A stretch of DNA of 55,264 nucleotides. Origin: Gemmatimonadota bacterium. Lineage in GTDB: Bacteria > Gemmatimonadota > Gemmatimonadetes > Gemmatimonadales > Gemmatimonadaceae. This document shows, piece after piece, positions 33,376 through 41,673 of the stretch. The stretch is taken from positions 1-55,264 of the forward strand of contig JAQBPY010000233.1 of NCBI GenBank assembly GCA_028287285.1. The letters are read 5' to 3'. Every line of letters starts with the position of its first letter. Positions within the stretch are counted from its first letter, which is position 1. The position numbers and the translations under genes were made by a program. Below the pieces are notes generated by a model. The model was not told the origin of the DNA, did no database searches, and saw only the letters and a program-made list of their open reading frames with translations.

Positions 33376-34632
33376 GTGACCGTTTCCGATACCCACCGCG
33401 CGATCGATGCCGTCTGGAGGATCGAGTCGGCAAAGCTGATCGCCGGCCTCACGCGTATCGTGCGCGACGTCGGCCTCGCGGAGGACCTGGCGCAGGACGC
33501 GCTGCTCGTGGCGCTGGAAAAATGGCCGGAGTCCGGTGTACCGGACAATCCAGGTGCATGGCTCATGGCCACGGCAAAGCACCGCGCAATCGATGCCTTG
33601 CGCCGTATGTCGCGCATCGAGCGAAAGCAGGACCTTGTCGGCATCGAGCTCGAGGCGCAGCATGAACGGGCGGTCCCGGACCTCGATGCCGCGATCGACG
33701 ACAATGTCGGCGACGACCTGCTTCGCCTCGTCTTCATCTCGTGCCATCCGGTGCTGTCCACCGAGGCCAGGCTCGCGCTCACCCTCAGGCTGTTGGGCGG
33801 ACTGACGACAGACGAGATTGCCCGCGCATTCCTGGTTCCCGAACCCACCATTGCCCAGCGCATCGTACGTGCCAAGCGGACGCTCGCTGACGCGAAGGTG
33901 CGATTCGAGGTTCCCCGCGGGAGCGAGTTCACCGCGAGATTGTCGTCGGTCCTCCAGGTGATCTATCTCGTCTTCAACGAGGGCTATTCGGCCACGACGG
34001 GCGATGACCTGTTGCGCCCGGGTCTCTGCGAGGATGCGTTGCGGCTCGGACGCATTCTCGCCGGCCTCGTTCCCGATGAGGCGGAGGTGCATGGGCTCGT
34101 GGCGCTGATGGAAATACAGGCATCGCGTGCACCGGCACGGGTACGTCCGTCGGGCGAGCCCGTGCTGCTCCTCGAACAGAATCGCGCACGGTGGGACCAG
34201 GTGCTCATCCGCCGCGGTCTCGCAGCACTCGCTCGCGCAGAGGAATTGGGCGGCGCAGAGGGATCATACGCATTGCAGGCCGCCATCACGGCGTGTCACG
34301 CGAGAGCCGTCGTCGCGGACGATACGGACTGGAAGCGCATTGCGACGTTGTATGATGTGCTCGCGAAGAAAATGCCATCGCCCGTTGTCGAACTGAATCG
34401 TGCGGTGGCGCATGCAATGGCGTTCGGACCGGCGCGTGGCCTGCGACTCGTCGATGCCTTGATGAAGGAGCCAACACTCAAGGGATACCACCTGCTGCCG
34501 AGCGTGCGCGGTGATCTGCTGTGGAAGCTGGGAAGAATAGGGGAGGCACGCGCGGAGTTCGAGCGAGCAGCGTCACTCACGAGAAACTCGCGCGAGAAGG
34601 AATTTCTTCTCGCACGGGCGCGGACGGTTTGA
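33376..34632 (+). CDS. ECF42-like RNA polymerase sigma factor with helical repeat C-terminus
   Basis: 418 residues starting at GTG. Region 2 (GLAEDLAQDALLVALEKWPESGVPDNPGAWLMATAKHRAIDALRR, about 37-80) and region 4 (ARLALTLRLLGGLTTDEIARAFLVPEPTIAQRIVRAKRTL, near 130-170) are complete. The remaining 240 residues form the long C-terminal TPR/DUF6596-like domain found in ECF42 factors (IYLVFNEGYSATTGDDLLRPGLCEDALRLGRIL begins it). No anti-sigma gene is near, as usual for this group, in which the C-terminal domain controls activity. ECF42 genes typically pair with DGPF/YCII genes; one with a matching promoter lies at 28563. Confidence 0.9.
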   Translation: MTVSDTHRAIDAVWRIESAKLIAGLTRIVRDVGLAEDLAQDALLVALEKWPESGVPDNPGAWLMATAKHRAIDALRRMSRIERKQDLVGIELEAQHERAVPDLDAAIDDNVGDDLLRLVFISCHPVLSTEARLALTLRLLGGLTTDEIARAFLVPEPTIAQRIVRAKRTLADAKVRFEVPRGSEFTARLSSVLQVIYLVFNEGYSATTGDDLLRPGLCEDALRLGRILAGLVPDEAEVHGLVALMEIQASRAPARVRPSGEPVLLLEQNRARWDQVLIRRGLAALARAEELGGAEGSYALQAAITACHARAVVADDTDWKRIATLYDVLAKKMPSPVVELNRAVAHAMAFGPARGLRLVDALMKEPTLKGYHLLPSVRGDLLWKLGRIGEARAEFERAASLTRNSREKEFLLARARTV

Positions 34633-34636
34633 GGGG

Positions 34637-34670
34637 AAGCAGGTCCCCGCTTTGCCTCAGGGCGACTTTC
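34637..34670 (+). repeat. Degenerate family-2 repeat arm containing the DoxX stop codon
   Basis: AAGCAGGTCCCCGCTTTGCC then TCAGGGCGACTTTC is a diverged copy beginning five bases after the sigma-factor stop. The minus-strand DoxX gene reads into it, and its TGA (34657-34659) lies in the element. Confidence 0.5.
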
Positions 34671-35076
34671 GCGCCGATGAAATCGCGGCGTCCAGGCTCC
34701 AGGCACCTGCACCGGCGGCAGACAGGTAGAGAAAGATGAAGCAGAACAGCAATGCACCTATGCCGCCGTTCACCATTGGAAAGAATCCATTCGGAAAGTG
34801 CCCCAGGAAATATGCGACGGCCATTTCTCCGGAAAGAATGAATGCCACGGGCCGAGTGAGGATACCCAGCACAATGGCCAGTCCGCCAAATACCTCGAGG
34901 ATGCCGGCAATTCCCAGCTGGGACATGAGCGCAAAAGGCGGCATCGGCTGCGGGCTCGCCGGATAGCCGAAAAGCTTCATCGTTCCCGCGCTGATGAACA
35001 CGGCACCGGCAACGATGCGAAGCACCGCAAGGAACTTGTCCCTCGTGGGCTGTGAGGCGGGCTCAAAAATCGACAT
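34657..35076 (-). CDS. DoxX-family membrane protein
   Basis: 139 residues from MSIFEPASQPTRDKFLA; the extra 18 residues from a further upstream ATG have no support. Four predicted helices: LRIVAGAVFISAGTMKLFG, GIAGILEVFGGLAIVLGIL, PVAFILSGEMAVAYFLGHF and GIGALLFCFIFLYLSAAGAG. DoxX proteins are linked to thiosulfate/quinone redox or oxidative stress in some species; no specific role is clear here. The last residues (RKSP) are encoded within a repeat element. Confidence 0.85.
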   Translation of the reverse strand: MSIFEPASQPTRDKFLAVLRIVAGAVFISAGTMKLFGYPASPQPMPPFALMSQLGIAGILEVFGGLAIVLGILTRPVAFILSGEMAVAYFLGHFPNGFFPMVNGGIGALLFCFIFLYLSAAGAGAWSLDAAISSARKSP

Positions 35077-35184
35077 GTGCGTGCGCTCCATTCGGTGAGA
35101 AGAATCCGGCAGATTGCCTGTCGATCCCATCCGTCAGGAATCATGTGCTAGCTTTGGTAGTTCCCACGCAAGCACCAAACCATC

Positions 35185-35700
35185 GTGCGCATAGTCAAAG
35201 GCAAATTCGCGGGGCGAGACCTCACGTCTCCGCAGGACAAACGAGTGCGGCCCACCGCCGAGCGGGTGCGGGCGGGGCTGCTGGACATGCTCAAGGCCGA
35301 CCTGAAGGACGCGCGCGTCATCGACCTGTTTGCGGGGACGGGCGCGCTGGGCCTGGAAGCAATCTCCCGTGGAGCAGCCAGTGCGGACTTCGTCGAGACT
35401 CGCCCCGACAGCCTGCATGCGCTCAAGGCGAACATCGCCGCGCTGCGGCTGCTCAAGATGACGCGTGTGTTCAAGCGCGATGCGCTCCCGTTCGCCGAGG
35501 CGCTCGTGGAAGACAGTTATGACATTGCGTTCGCGGATCCGCCGTACGGCTCCAAGATGCTCGACCGTGTCATTGCCGCCTGGCGCGCCAACCGCTTTGC
35601 GCGCATCCTCGCCGTGGAACATGCCGTGACACATGAATTGCCGCGCGGCGCGAGCGGCCGCAATTTCGACGACACCGAAGTCACGATCTACCGGGTCTGA
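35185..35700 (+). CDS. rsmD: 16S rRNA (guanine(966)-N(2))-methyltransferase
   Basis: 171 residues starting with GTG. Class I methyltransferase: SAM motif VIDLFAGTGALGLEAISRGA (from residue 45), catalytic DPPY at 118-121 (IAFADPPYGS), and the family-specific N-terminus MRIVKGKFAGRDLTSP with RPTAERVRAGLLDML. It methylates G966 of 16S rRNA in the assembled 30S subunit. It is divergent from the DoxX gene by 108 bases. The next gene (start 35724) follows after 23 bases. Confidence 0.93.
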   Translation: MRIVKGKFAGRDLTSPQDKRVRPTAERVRAGLLDMLKADLKDARVIDLFAGTGALGLEAISRGAASADFVETRPDSLHALKANIAALRLLKMTRVFKRDALPFAEALVEDSYDIAFADPPYGSKMLDRVIAAWRANRFARILAVEHAVTHELPRGASGRNFDDTEVTIYRV

Positions 35701-35723
35701 ATCCTACCTTTCAACCACCTCCA

Positions 35724-36530
35724 ATGCGCGCCGTGCAATTCACCGTAGTCGCAGCGCTGCTGTTCCTGAGTGCAACACGCTCCGCCGCGCAGGAAAACTA
35801 CGAGATCCAGGTGTATGGCTCGGAGACGATGGCGCCCGGTGTCACGATGTTCGAGTTACACAGCAACTTCACCTTCGACGGCAGCCGCTTCAGGGCGAAC
35901 GGCCTGCTGCCCACGAATCACGTCTTTCACGAAACAGTCGAGATCACGCGCGGCCTGAATGACTGGTCGGAGCTTGGCGTGTACTTCTTCAACAGTGCGA
36001 GCAGTGACCAGGGCTTTCGATACGTGGGCAGCCATCTTCGGCCGCGCGTGCGAGCGCCGGAGCGGTGGAACTGGCCGGTCGGCGCGAGCCTGAGTGCGGA
36101 ATTCGGCTTTCAGAAGCGCGAATTCTCCGAGGACACATGGTCCCTGGAGCTGCGGCCCATCATCGATAAGCAGATGGGCGCGTGGTACGTGTCGCTGAAT
36201 CCAACCGTGGAGCGGTCGCTCAAAAGCGATCTGCCTTCCGATGGATTCGTGTTCTCGCCAAATGTCGCGCTCACATACGACCTCACGCCGAAAGTGAATG
36301 TGGGCGCGGAATATTACGGTGCGCTCGGCCCACTGCATCAGTTCGCACCGCGAAGCGAACAGGAGCACGTGGTGTACGCGGCCGTGAACCTCGACGTGGC
36401 TCCCGAGTGGGAGGTGAATTTCGGCTACGGCTTTGGACTCACCGGTGCAGGTGACAAGCGGTTGTTCAAGCTCATCCTGGGCAGGCGTGTGGGACCTCTC
36501 CCTGCGCCGGAGAAGAAATCAGGGCAATAA
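35724..36530 (+). CDS. Outer-membrane beta-barrel-like protein, function unknown
   Basis: 268 residues with a signal peptide (MRAVQFTVVAALLFLSATRSAAQ). The body alternates short amphipathic strands with turns ending in aromatic residues (ELHSNFTFDGSR, WSELGVYFFN, FVFSPNVALTYDLTPKVNVGAEYYGAL), as in transporter-like or OmpA-like barrels found beside metal or organic-compound export systems. No partner gene is seen. Also possible: a secreted lectin-like protein. Family not named. Confidence 0.65.
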   Translation: MRAVQFTVVAALLFLSATRSAAQENYEIQVYGSETMAPGVTMFELHSNFTFDGSRFRANGLLPTNHVFHETVEITRGLNDWSELGVYFFNSASSDQGFRYVGSHLRPRVRAPERWNWPVGASLSAEFGFQKREFSEDTWSLELRPIIDKQMGAWYVSLNPTVERSLKSDLPSDGFVFSPNVALTYDLTPKVNVGAEYYGALGPLHQFAPRSEQEHVVYAAVNLDVAPEWEVNFGYGFGLTGAGDKRLFKLILGRRVGPLPAPEKKSGQ

Positions 36531-36602
36531 CAACGTCTGGCGCGTTGGCGTGGAAATTCTCATTCTAGTGGGAGATCAACGACATCCTCCCACCGCCCGA
36601 CC

Positions 36603-38915
36603 ATGAATCTTCGCTTCTCGCTCGCCGCCGTCCTCGCGCTCGCCCCGGCGTTTGCCTCGGCCCAGGGGCTTCGGCCCATGACCTGGCTGGACGTGCAGAA
36701 CATGCGGCAGATTGGTTCCCCTGTGCTGAGTCCTGACGGACGCAACGTGTTGTACACGCTGAGCGTGCCCGATTGGAAGGAAGCGCGCCGCCAGACGGAT
36801 ATCTATGTGGTGAGCACGCAGCAGGGGATGCTGAATGCAAAGCGGCTCACCTATACGGGCGACAAGAGCGAGACGTCGCCGGCATGGACGCGCGACGGCC
36901 AGTATTTCGCGTTTCTCTCCGACCGTGATGCGGGTACGCCGGCTCCGGTGCGCGGCAGCACGCTCCCCACATCCGGGCCTGGCATGCAGTATCTACCGCC
37001 GGCGTCGGGTGGTGGAATGGGTGGACCCACGTCGCAGCTGTACATCATGCGTCCCGACGGCGGTGAGGCACGCAAGATCACGGACGCCAGGGACGGCGGT
37101 ATCACGTCGTACGCCTTCTCGAAGGATGGCCAGTGGCTCGTCTATCGCTCGGGCCGCGCCATGCAGGAGCAGCTCTTCGCGCTGCCCATGCCCGCCGTGA
37201 TGGCCGGCGATTCGGTGAAGCCGGTGCAGATCACGCGACATCCAACAGGTGTTGGACTATGGCGTTTTGCACCGGACTCCAAGCGCATCTACTTCATCAC
37301 CGCCGACACCGTGGATGCGGATGCGCGGCTTCGGCTCGAGAACAAGTTCGACGTCCGCATTCGCAACATGGAAGTACCCGTATCGAGCCTCTGGGCGCTT
37401 GATCTCGACAGCAAGCGCACGACACGCCTGACCCACGATACGACCTACAGCGTGGGGGACCTCGTCATCTCGCCGGATGGAAAGTGGATCGCCTATCATG
37501 GCATCTCGGCCAACCGCTACGAGCGCAACATTCTCGAGCAGAATGACTACGCCGACATCTACCTGCTGGACGTTGCGTCAGGCCAGATCGAGCGGCTGAC
37601 GAAGAATGCGGAGATCTCGGAGGGAACGCCAAGCTTTTCGCCGGACAGCAGGACGATCGCGTTCTCCGCACCAGATGATTTCATCATGCGGCATAACACC
37701 CGTGTTTACACGCGAGATGTTTCCGCCAGGGGTACGCCGCTGAAGAAGCTCGGTGGTGGATTTGACGGACACGCGACCGTCGGCTTCTGGTCGAAGGACG
37801 GGGCGACGATCTACTTTAACGAAGGCATCAAGGCGACCGAGCAGGTCATGGCGCTCGATATCGCCGCGAATACCGTGCGGCAGGTCACGAACGACCGGGG
37901 CAGCCTGCGCGCAACACAGGACGACGAGAGCGAGCGCGTTTTCGTGACGCGCAGCGATCCGCACGTCCCATCAACGCTTTACACGGTCGCTAACGCAAAC
38001 GGCCTCGGAAACCGGAACTCGTGGGTGCAGCTGACTGACGCGAACGGCTGGACGCGCGACCTCGCGCTTGGCGACGTCGAAGAGATCACGTGGAAAGGTA
38101 CGGACGGCACGGCTGTCGGTGGTGTCCTTGTAAAGCCGGTGGGATATCAGGCGGGCAGGAAATATCCGCTCATCGTGGCCATTCACGGCGGACCGCAGGC
38201 CGCGGATGTGCTGAGCTTCAACGGTGGGTATGGCTCGCAGGTCTACGCCGGCGCAGGCTATGTGGTGCTGATGCCGAACTATCGCAACTCCACCAACTAC
38301 GGCCAGAAGTTCGAGATCGAAAGCCAGGGTGACTATTTCACGAAAGGCTACAACGACATCATGGCCGGCGTGGACCACCTGATCGCGTCCGGGTTGGTGG
38401 ACAGTGCGCAGATGGGCGTGCTTGGCTGGAGCGCTGGCGGCCACTGGTCCAACTGGATTCTTACGCACACCAACCGCTTCAAGGCCATTTCAACGGGCGC
38501 GGGTGTTTACAACTGGGTGTCGATGTACGGTGAGAGCGACACCCAGCGCGGCCGCCAGTGGTACCTCGGCGACAAGATGTACTGGGATGATTATGAGCAC
38601 TGGTGGAAGCAGTCGCCGGCGGCGTACATCAGGAATGCAAAGACGCCAACGATGATCCACGTGGTGGACGGGGATCCGCGTGTGCCGCGTCCGGAGAGTG
38701 AAGGATTGCACATGGCGCTCAAGCGCCTTGGGGTGCCGACGGAGTTCTACGTGTATCCGGGCGGTACGCATGGTATTCCGGATCCGCGGAATTCGCTGCT
38801 CAAGTCGACTGCGGAGATGGCGTGGATGGACTACTGGGTGCGGCATTCGGGGCACAAGTTCGCGTGGCGCGATGTGCTCAAGACGGTGGAGGAGCCGAAG
38901 GGTTTGACGCCGTAG
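36603..38915 (+). CDS. Secreted S9-family prolyl oligopeptidase-like peptidase
   Basis: A 770-residue secreted serine peptidase: signal peptide to about residue 21, a beta-propeller (TolB-like repeats with SPDGRNVLYTLS, SPAWTRDGQYFAFLSD, SPDGKWIAYHG) and an alpha/beta-hydrolase domain. The triad is visible: S610 (GWSAGGHWS), D691 (DGDPRVPRPES) and H723 (GGTHGIPD). Acylaminoacyl- or dipeptidyl-peptidase activity is likely. Downstream is a degraded region with repeats and a receptor fragment rather than a partner gene. Confidence 0.9.
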   Translation: MNLRFSLAAVLALAPAFASAQGLRPMTWLDVQNMRQIGSPVLSPDGRNVLYTLSVPDWKEARRQTDIYVVSTQQGMLNAKRLTYTGDKSETSPAWTRDGQYFAFLSDRDAGTPAPVRGSTLPTSGPGMQYLPPASGGGMGGPTSQLYIMRPDGGEARKITDARDGGITSYAFSKDGQWLVYRSGRAMQEQLFALPMPAVMAGDSVKPVQITRHPTGVGLWRFAPDSKRIYFITADTVDADARLRLENKFDVRIRNMEVPVSSLWALDLDSKRTTRLTHDTTYSVGDLVISPDGKWIAYHGISANRYERNILEQNDYADIYLLDVASGQIERLTKNAEISEGTPSFSPDSRTIAFSAPDDFIMRHNTRVYTRDVSARGTPLKKLGGGFDGHATVGFWSKDGATIYFNEGIKATEQVMALDIAANTVRQVTNDRGSLRATQDDESERVFVTRSDPHVPSTLYTVANANGLGNRNSWVQLTDANGWTRDLALGDVEEITWKGTDGTAVGGVLVKPVGYQAGRKYPLIVAIHGGPQAADVLSFNGGYGSQVYAGAGYVVLMPNYRNSTNYGQKFEIESQGDYFTKGYNDIMAGVDHLIASGLVDSAQMGVLGWSAGGHWSNWILTHTNRFKAISTGAGVYNWVSMYGESDTQRGRQWYLGDKMYWDDYEHWWKQSPAAYIRNAKTPTMIHVVDGDPRVPRPESEGLHMALKRLGVPTEFYVYPGGTHGIPDPRNSLLKSTAEMAWMDYWVRHSGHKFAWRDVLKTVEEPKGLTP

Positions 38916-38919
38916 TGTT

Positions 38920-39035
38920 GTCATCCTGCGGCGCACCGCAGCACGGTTGTCAGCACATAGCAGCAGGGTTGTCAGCCCGAAGCACAGTTGTCATCCCGCA
39001 GCGCGCAAGCGCTGTCGGGAGATGCTGTCGGCGCG
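38920..39035. repeat. Degenerate copies of the TGTCATCCCGCA element
   Basis: Several TTGTCA(TC/GC) units sit after the peptidase stop. The clearest (38989-39020) reads TGTCATCCCGCAGCGCGCAA then GCGCTGTCGGGA, a hairpin with internal pairing and the same ends (GTCATCCCGCA, TGTCGGGA) as the 280-base units. It adjoins a broken receptor fragment and has no coding role of its own. Confidence 0.6.
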
Positions 39036-39151
39036 CTTTGCAACGTGTATTTGCCCTGGTCGTTGGTTGTCTTGCGGCGCGTGACCTCGGTCTCGACGGA
39101 GGTGACCTCGACCATAGCACCCGCGATGGCCTTGCCGTCGGGACCTGCCAT
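38972..39151 (-). pseudogene. Fragment of a carboxypeptidase-regulatory-like (receptor N-terminal) domain
   Basis: A 59-codon reading frame. Residues 1-38 (AGPDGKAIAGAMVEVTSVET, then EVTRRKTTNDQGKYTLQ) match the start of the CarboxypepD_reg-like domain that precedes TonB-dependent receptors and other surface proteins. From about residue 41 the sequence (PTASPDSACALRDDNCASG) is encoded by the repeat element, and a stop follows. The frame may extend slightly upstream of this ATG, to about 39187. Likely a remnant of a larger surface-protein gene cut by the repeat. Confidence 0.5.
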
Positions 39152-39188
39152 TGAGTACGCCGGGCGAGCTCGGAGTATTTGCGCCGTG

Positions 39189-40745
39189 TCATGGTACCGG
39201 GCGGCCTCCCCAGGCCTTGCCCATGCCAGCCAGCAACGCGGAGTAGAGCTCGATTCCGTCCCAGAGATTCTGGATGCGAAGATTCTCGTCGGCGGCGTGC
39301 TGATTGTCGTCGTAGTTCGCGATGGGAAGCGAGATCATCGGAATGCCGAGTATCTGCTCGAACAGGTAGGTGGGGCCGGTTCCGCCCGAGGTGGGAATGG
39401 CAAGTGGCACCTCACGTGCCCCGTCGGACAGCGCAGCGAAAACAGCCTTGCCAAAGGGCCCATCGAGTGGCGCCCGCGAAGCTGGATATCCTTCAAGCCA
39501 CTCGACGCGAGCGATTTTTGCGTGGGCAAGGCGCATGTCCGCGGTCGCGGTGTCGTGCGTGACGAAGTAGCCCTGTTTCCTGAGATGCGCCTCGACGAGC
39601 TTCTGTATCTTCGCCGGATCCTGCTTTGGAACGAGGCGTAAATCGAACGACGCGTACGCAGCAGTCGAAATGGTATTGGAACCCATTTCGCGAACACCGC
39701 CCACACGAATGCCGCGCAGGTTGAACGCCGGAAGCATGATGCGCTCCGTGAGCAGCGCGTCGTTGGCTTCCGTACGCGCCATGCCGAGCGCCTTGCGCAG
39801 CGTGGGATCGAAGGGCGGCAGCGCGGCAATCGCCTTGTGCTCGGCCGCTGAGATCGGCTTTACGTCATCGTAATAGCCGGCAATCTTGATCCTGCCGTCA
39901 TCGTCGCGCATGCTGGCGATGAGGTTCGCGATCATGACGCCCGGGTTCGGTGCCCAATTGCCATAGTGACCACTGTGGAGCGCGCGATTTGGCCCGTACA
40001 CGGTGAGCTCGAAGGTGGTGATGCCCCGGTTGCCGAAGACGAGCTGCTGACGTCCGCTCTGGTGCACGGGCCCATCGCAGAAGAGCCAGGCGTCGCCGGT
40101 AAGCACGGATTTGTACGTCTCCAGGATCTGACGCAGATGCGCGGAGCCTGCCTCTTCTTCTCCCTCGAAGAACACCTTGAGGTTCACGGACTGCACGATC
40201 CTGTTTGCACGCATCGCATCGACGGCAGCGAGAATTGCCATGATCGAGCCTTTGTCGTCGCCGGCCGAGCGGCCGTAGATGCGTGACTCGGGGTCGACGT
40301 GGCCGCTTGGTGCGGGCATCGGAATGACCTTGCCTCCTGTGACGATCTCCCTGTCGCGGAGCACGGGTGACCATGGTGGCGTGGTCCACTGCTTCGGGTC
40401 GAGCGGCTGTCCGTCGTAGTGCGCGTAAAGCACGAGCGTGCGTGTTGCGCCGGGTGCCGCGAGCTCGCCATACACAGCGGGCGGACCACCAGGCACGGTG
40501 AGAAGACGGGTGTTCGTAAAGCCGCGTTTGCCGAGCATTCCCATGAGGTGATCGGCGTTTCGGCGGATGCCGACGGAGTCGCTCGCGAGATTGGGCAGGG
40601 ACAGAAGGTCGGTGAACTCCTTCAGGATCTCGGCTTCGTGGCCTTGCCGGTAGTCCCGGGCTTTCGTGCGCGCATCCGCGCCGGTGGATTGTCCGTGTGC
40701 GATGGATGTGGCGAGCACAAGCGCTGCAAAGATCTTTTTCAGCAT
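39189..40745 (-). CDS. Secreted M20-family metallopeptidase
   Basis: 518 residues with a signal peptide (MLKKIFAALVLATSIAHGQ). Dinuclear zinc-site motifs: YAHYDGQP (H109, D111), GRSAGDDKGS (D163/D164) and FFEGEEEAGS (E196/E197), with the lid/dimerisation domain between. Comparable to dipeptidases and carboxypeptidases of the M20 group. With S9 (36603) and M1 (41670) peptidases nearby, it suggests extracellular peptide use. Confidence 0.9.
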   Translation of the reverse strand: MLKKIFAALVLATSIAHGQSTGADARTKARDYRQGHEAEILKEFTDLLSLPNLASDSVGIRRNADHLMGMLGKRGFTNTRLLTVPGGPPAVYGELAAPGATRTLVLYAHYDGQPLDPKQWTTPPWSPVLRDREIVTGGKVIPMPAPSGHVDPESRIYGRSAGDDKGSIMAILAAVDAMRANRIVQSVNLKVFFEGEEEAGSAHLRQILETYKSVLTGDAWLFCDGPVHQSGRQQLVFGNRGITTFELTVYGPNRALHSGHYGNWAPNPGVMIANLIASMRDDDGRIKIAGYYDDVKPISAAEHKAIAALPPFDPTLRKALGMARTEANDALLTERIMLPAFNLRGIRVGGVREMGSNTISTAAYASFDLRLVPKQDPAKIQKLVEAHLRKQGYFVTHDTATADMRLAHAKIARVEWLEGYPASRAPLDGPFGKAVFAALSDGAREVPLAIPTSGGTGPTYLFEQILGIPMISLPIANYDDNQHAADENLRIQNLWDGIELYSALLAGMGKAWGGRPVP

Positions 40746-40797
40746 GGTGGGCGGTGAGAGAGTCTTGCCAGAACAAGATGCAATTGATGGCAGCGTG

Positions 40798-41673
40798 TCA
40801 CGCAGCGCGGGGAACGGTCCGGCCGATGATCAGACTGATGTTGTCCGTGCCGCCGGCATCGAGCGCTTCCTGAAGCAACTGCTCACACGCCTGCTTCGAC
40901 GACGTGAGTGATCCAAGCACTTGGGCGATGCGCTCATCGGACACATGCCTGGTGAGGCCGTCCGTGCAGAGCAGGTGGATGCACTGCCAATCGGACTTCA
41001 TGCGTGTGACGACCGGCTCCGCCGCCTCGCCACCGATGGCACTCGAGAGCACATTGGAGAAGTGCGAGCGAGCCGCCATGGTGCGCGTGAACACCCCCTG
41101 ATCGAGCAGATCCTGGGCGATGGTCTGGTCGCGGGTGACCTGCGTGAGCGTTCCGTCGCGAAACATGTAGTAGCGCGAATCACCCACCTGCACGAGATAG
41201 TACCAGGGCCACACCCCCATGAAGAGGGTGAGCGTGGTGGCCATCGTGCGACCCTCGGACACCACGCCCCTGGCGCGCTCGCGTACGGCGGCATGGCTGC
41301 GAAGTGCGGCTTCCTCGAGAATGTGAATGAACTGCTCGTCGCTGCCGTCGCCGCGGTAATAGCAATCCGTGCTGTGCGCCATGTAATCCATGGCCGTCTC
41401 GAGCGCGACGGCGCTGGCCTCCTCTCCGCCGTCGCCACCGCCCACTCCATCAGCGACCATCGCGAGCATTGCGAGGCGCTCGTCGTCGAGCGGAATGCGC
41501 TGTTCAGGCGGAACATTGGACATGTGCACCTTCACATGCTTGTGAATCGATGCAATGAGGAAATGATCCTGGTTCTCGGCGCGTACGTGCCCACGGTGCG
41601 ATACGCCAAAGACGTCAATTTCATCATCCTTTGGCTTTAGAGTGGTTTTACCCTGTTCATCCACGCGACTCAT
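40798..41673 (-). CDS. PP2C-family Ser/Thr protein phosphatase
   Basis: 291 residues. PP2C metal-binding and core motifs in order: GVSHRGHVRAENQDHF, MVADGVGGGDGGEEAS, VQVGDSRYYMFRDGTL, LLCTDGLTRHV and GGTDNISLI. Single cytoplasmic domain without membrane segments; a regulator acting opposite to an unseen kinase. Its ATG overlaps the M1 peptidase stop (ATGA), so the two are translated in coupling. Confidence 0.9.
   Translation of the reverse strand: MSRVDEQGKTTLKPKDDEIDVFGVSHRGHVRAENQDHFLIASIHKHVKVHMSNVPPEQRIPLDDERLAMLAMVADGVGGGDGGEEASAVALETAMDYMAHSTDCYYRGDGSDEQFIHILEEAALRSHAAVRERARGVVSEGRTMATTLTLFMGVWPWYYLVQVGDSRYYMFRDGTLTQVTRDQTIAQDLLDQGVFTRTMAARSHFSNVLSSAIGGEAAEPVVTRMKSDWQCIHLLCTDGLTRHVSDERIAQVLGSLTSSKQACEQLLQEALDAGGTDNISLIIGRTVPRAA

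Noticed and set aside
38989..39020. Rho-independent terminator after the S9 peptidase
   Set aside because: The hairpin belongs to a dispersed repeat and no U-run follows on either side.
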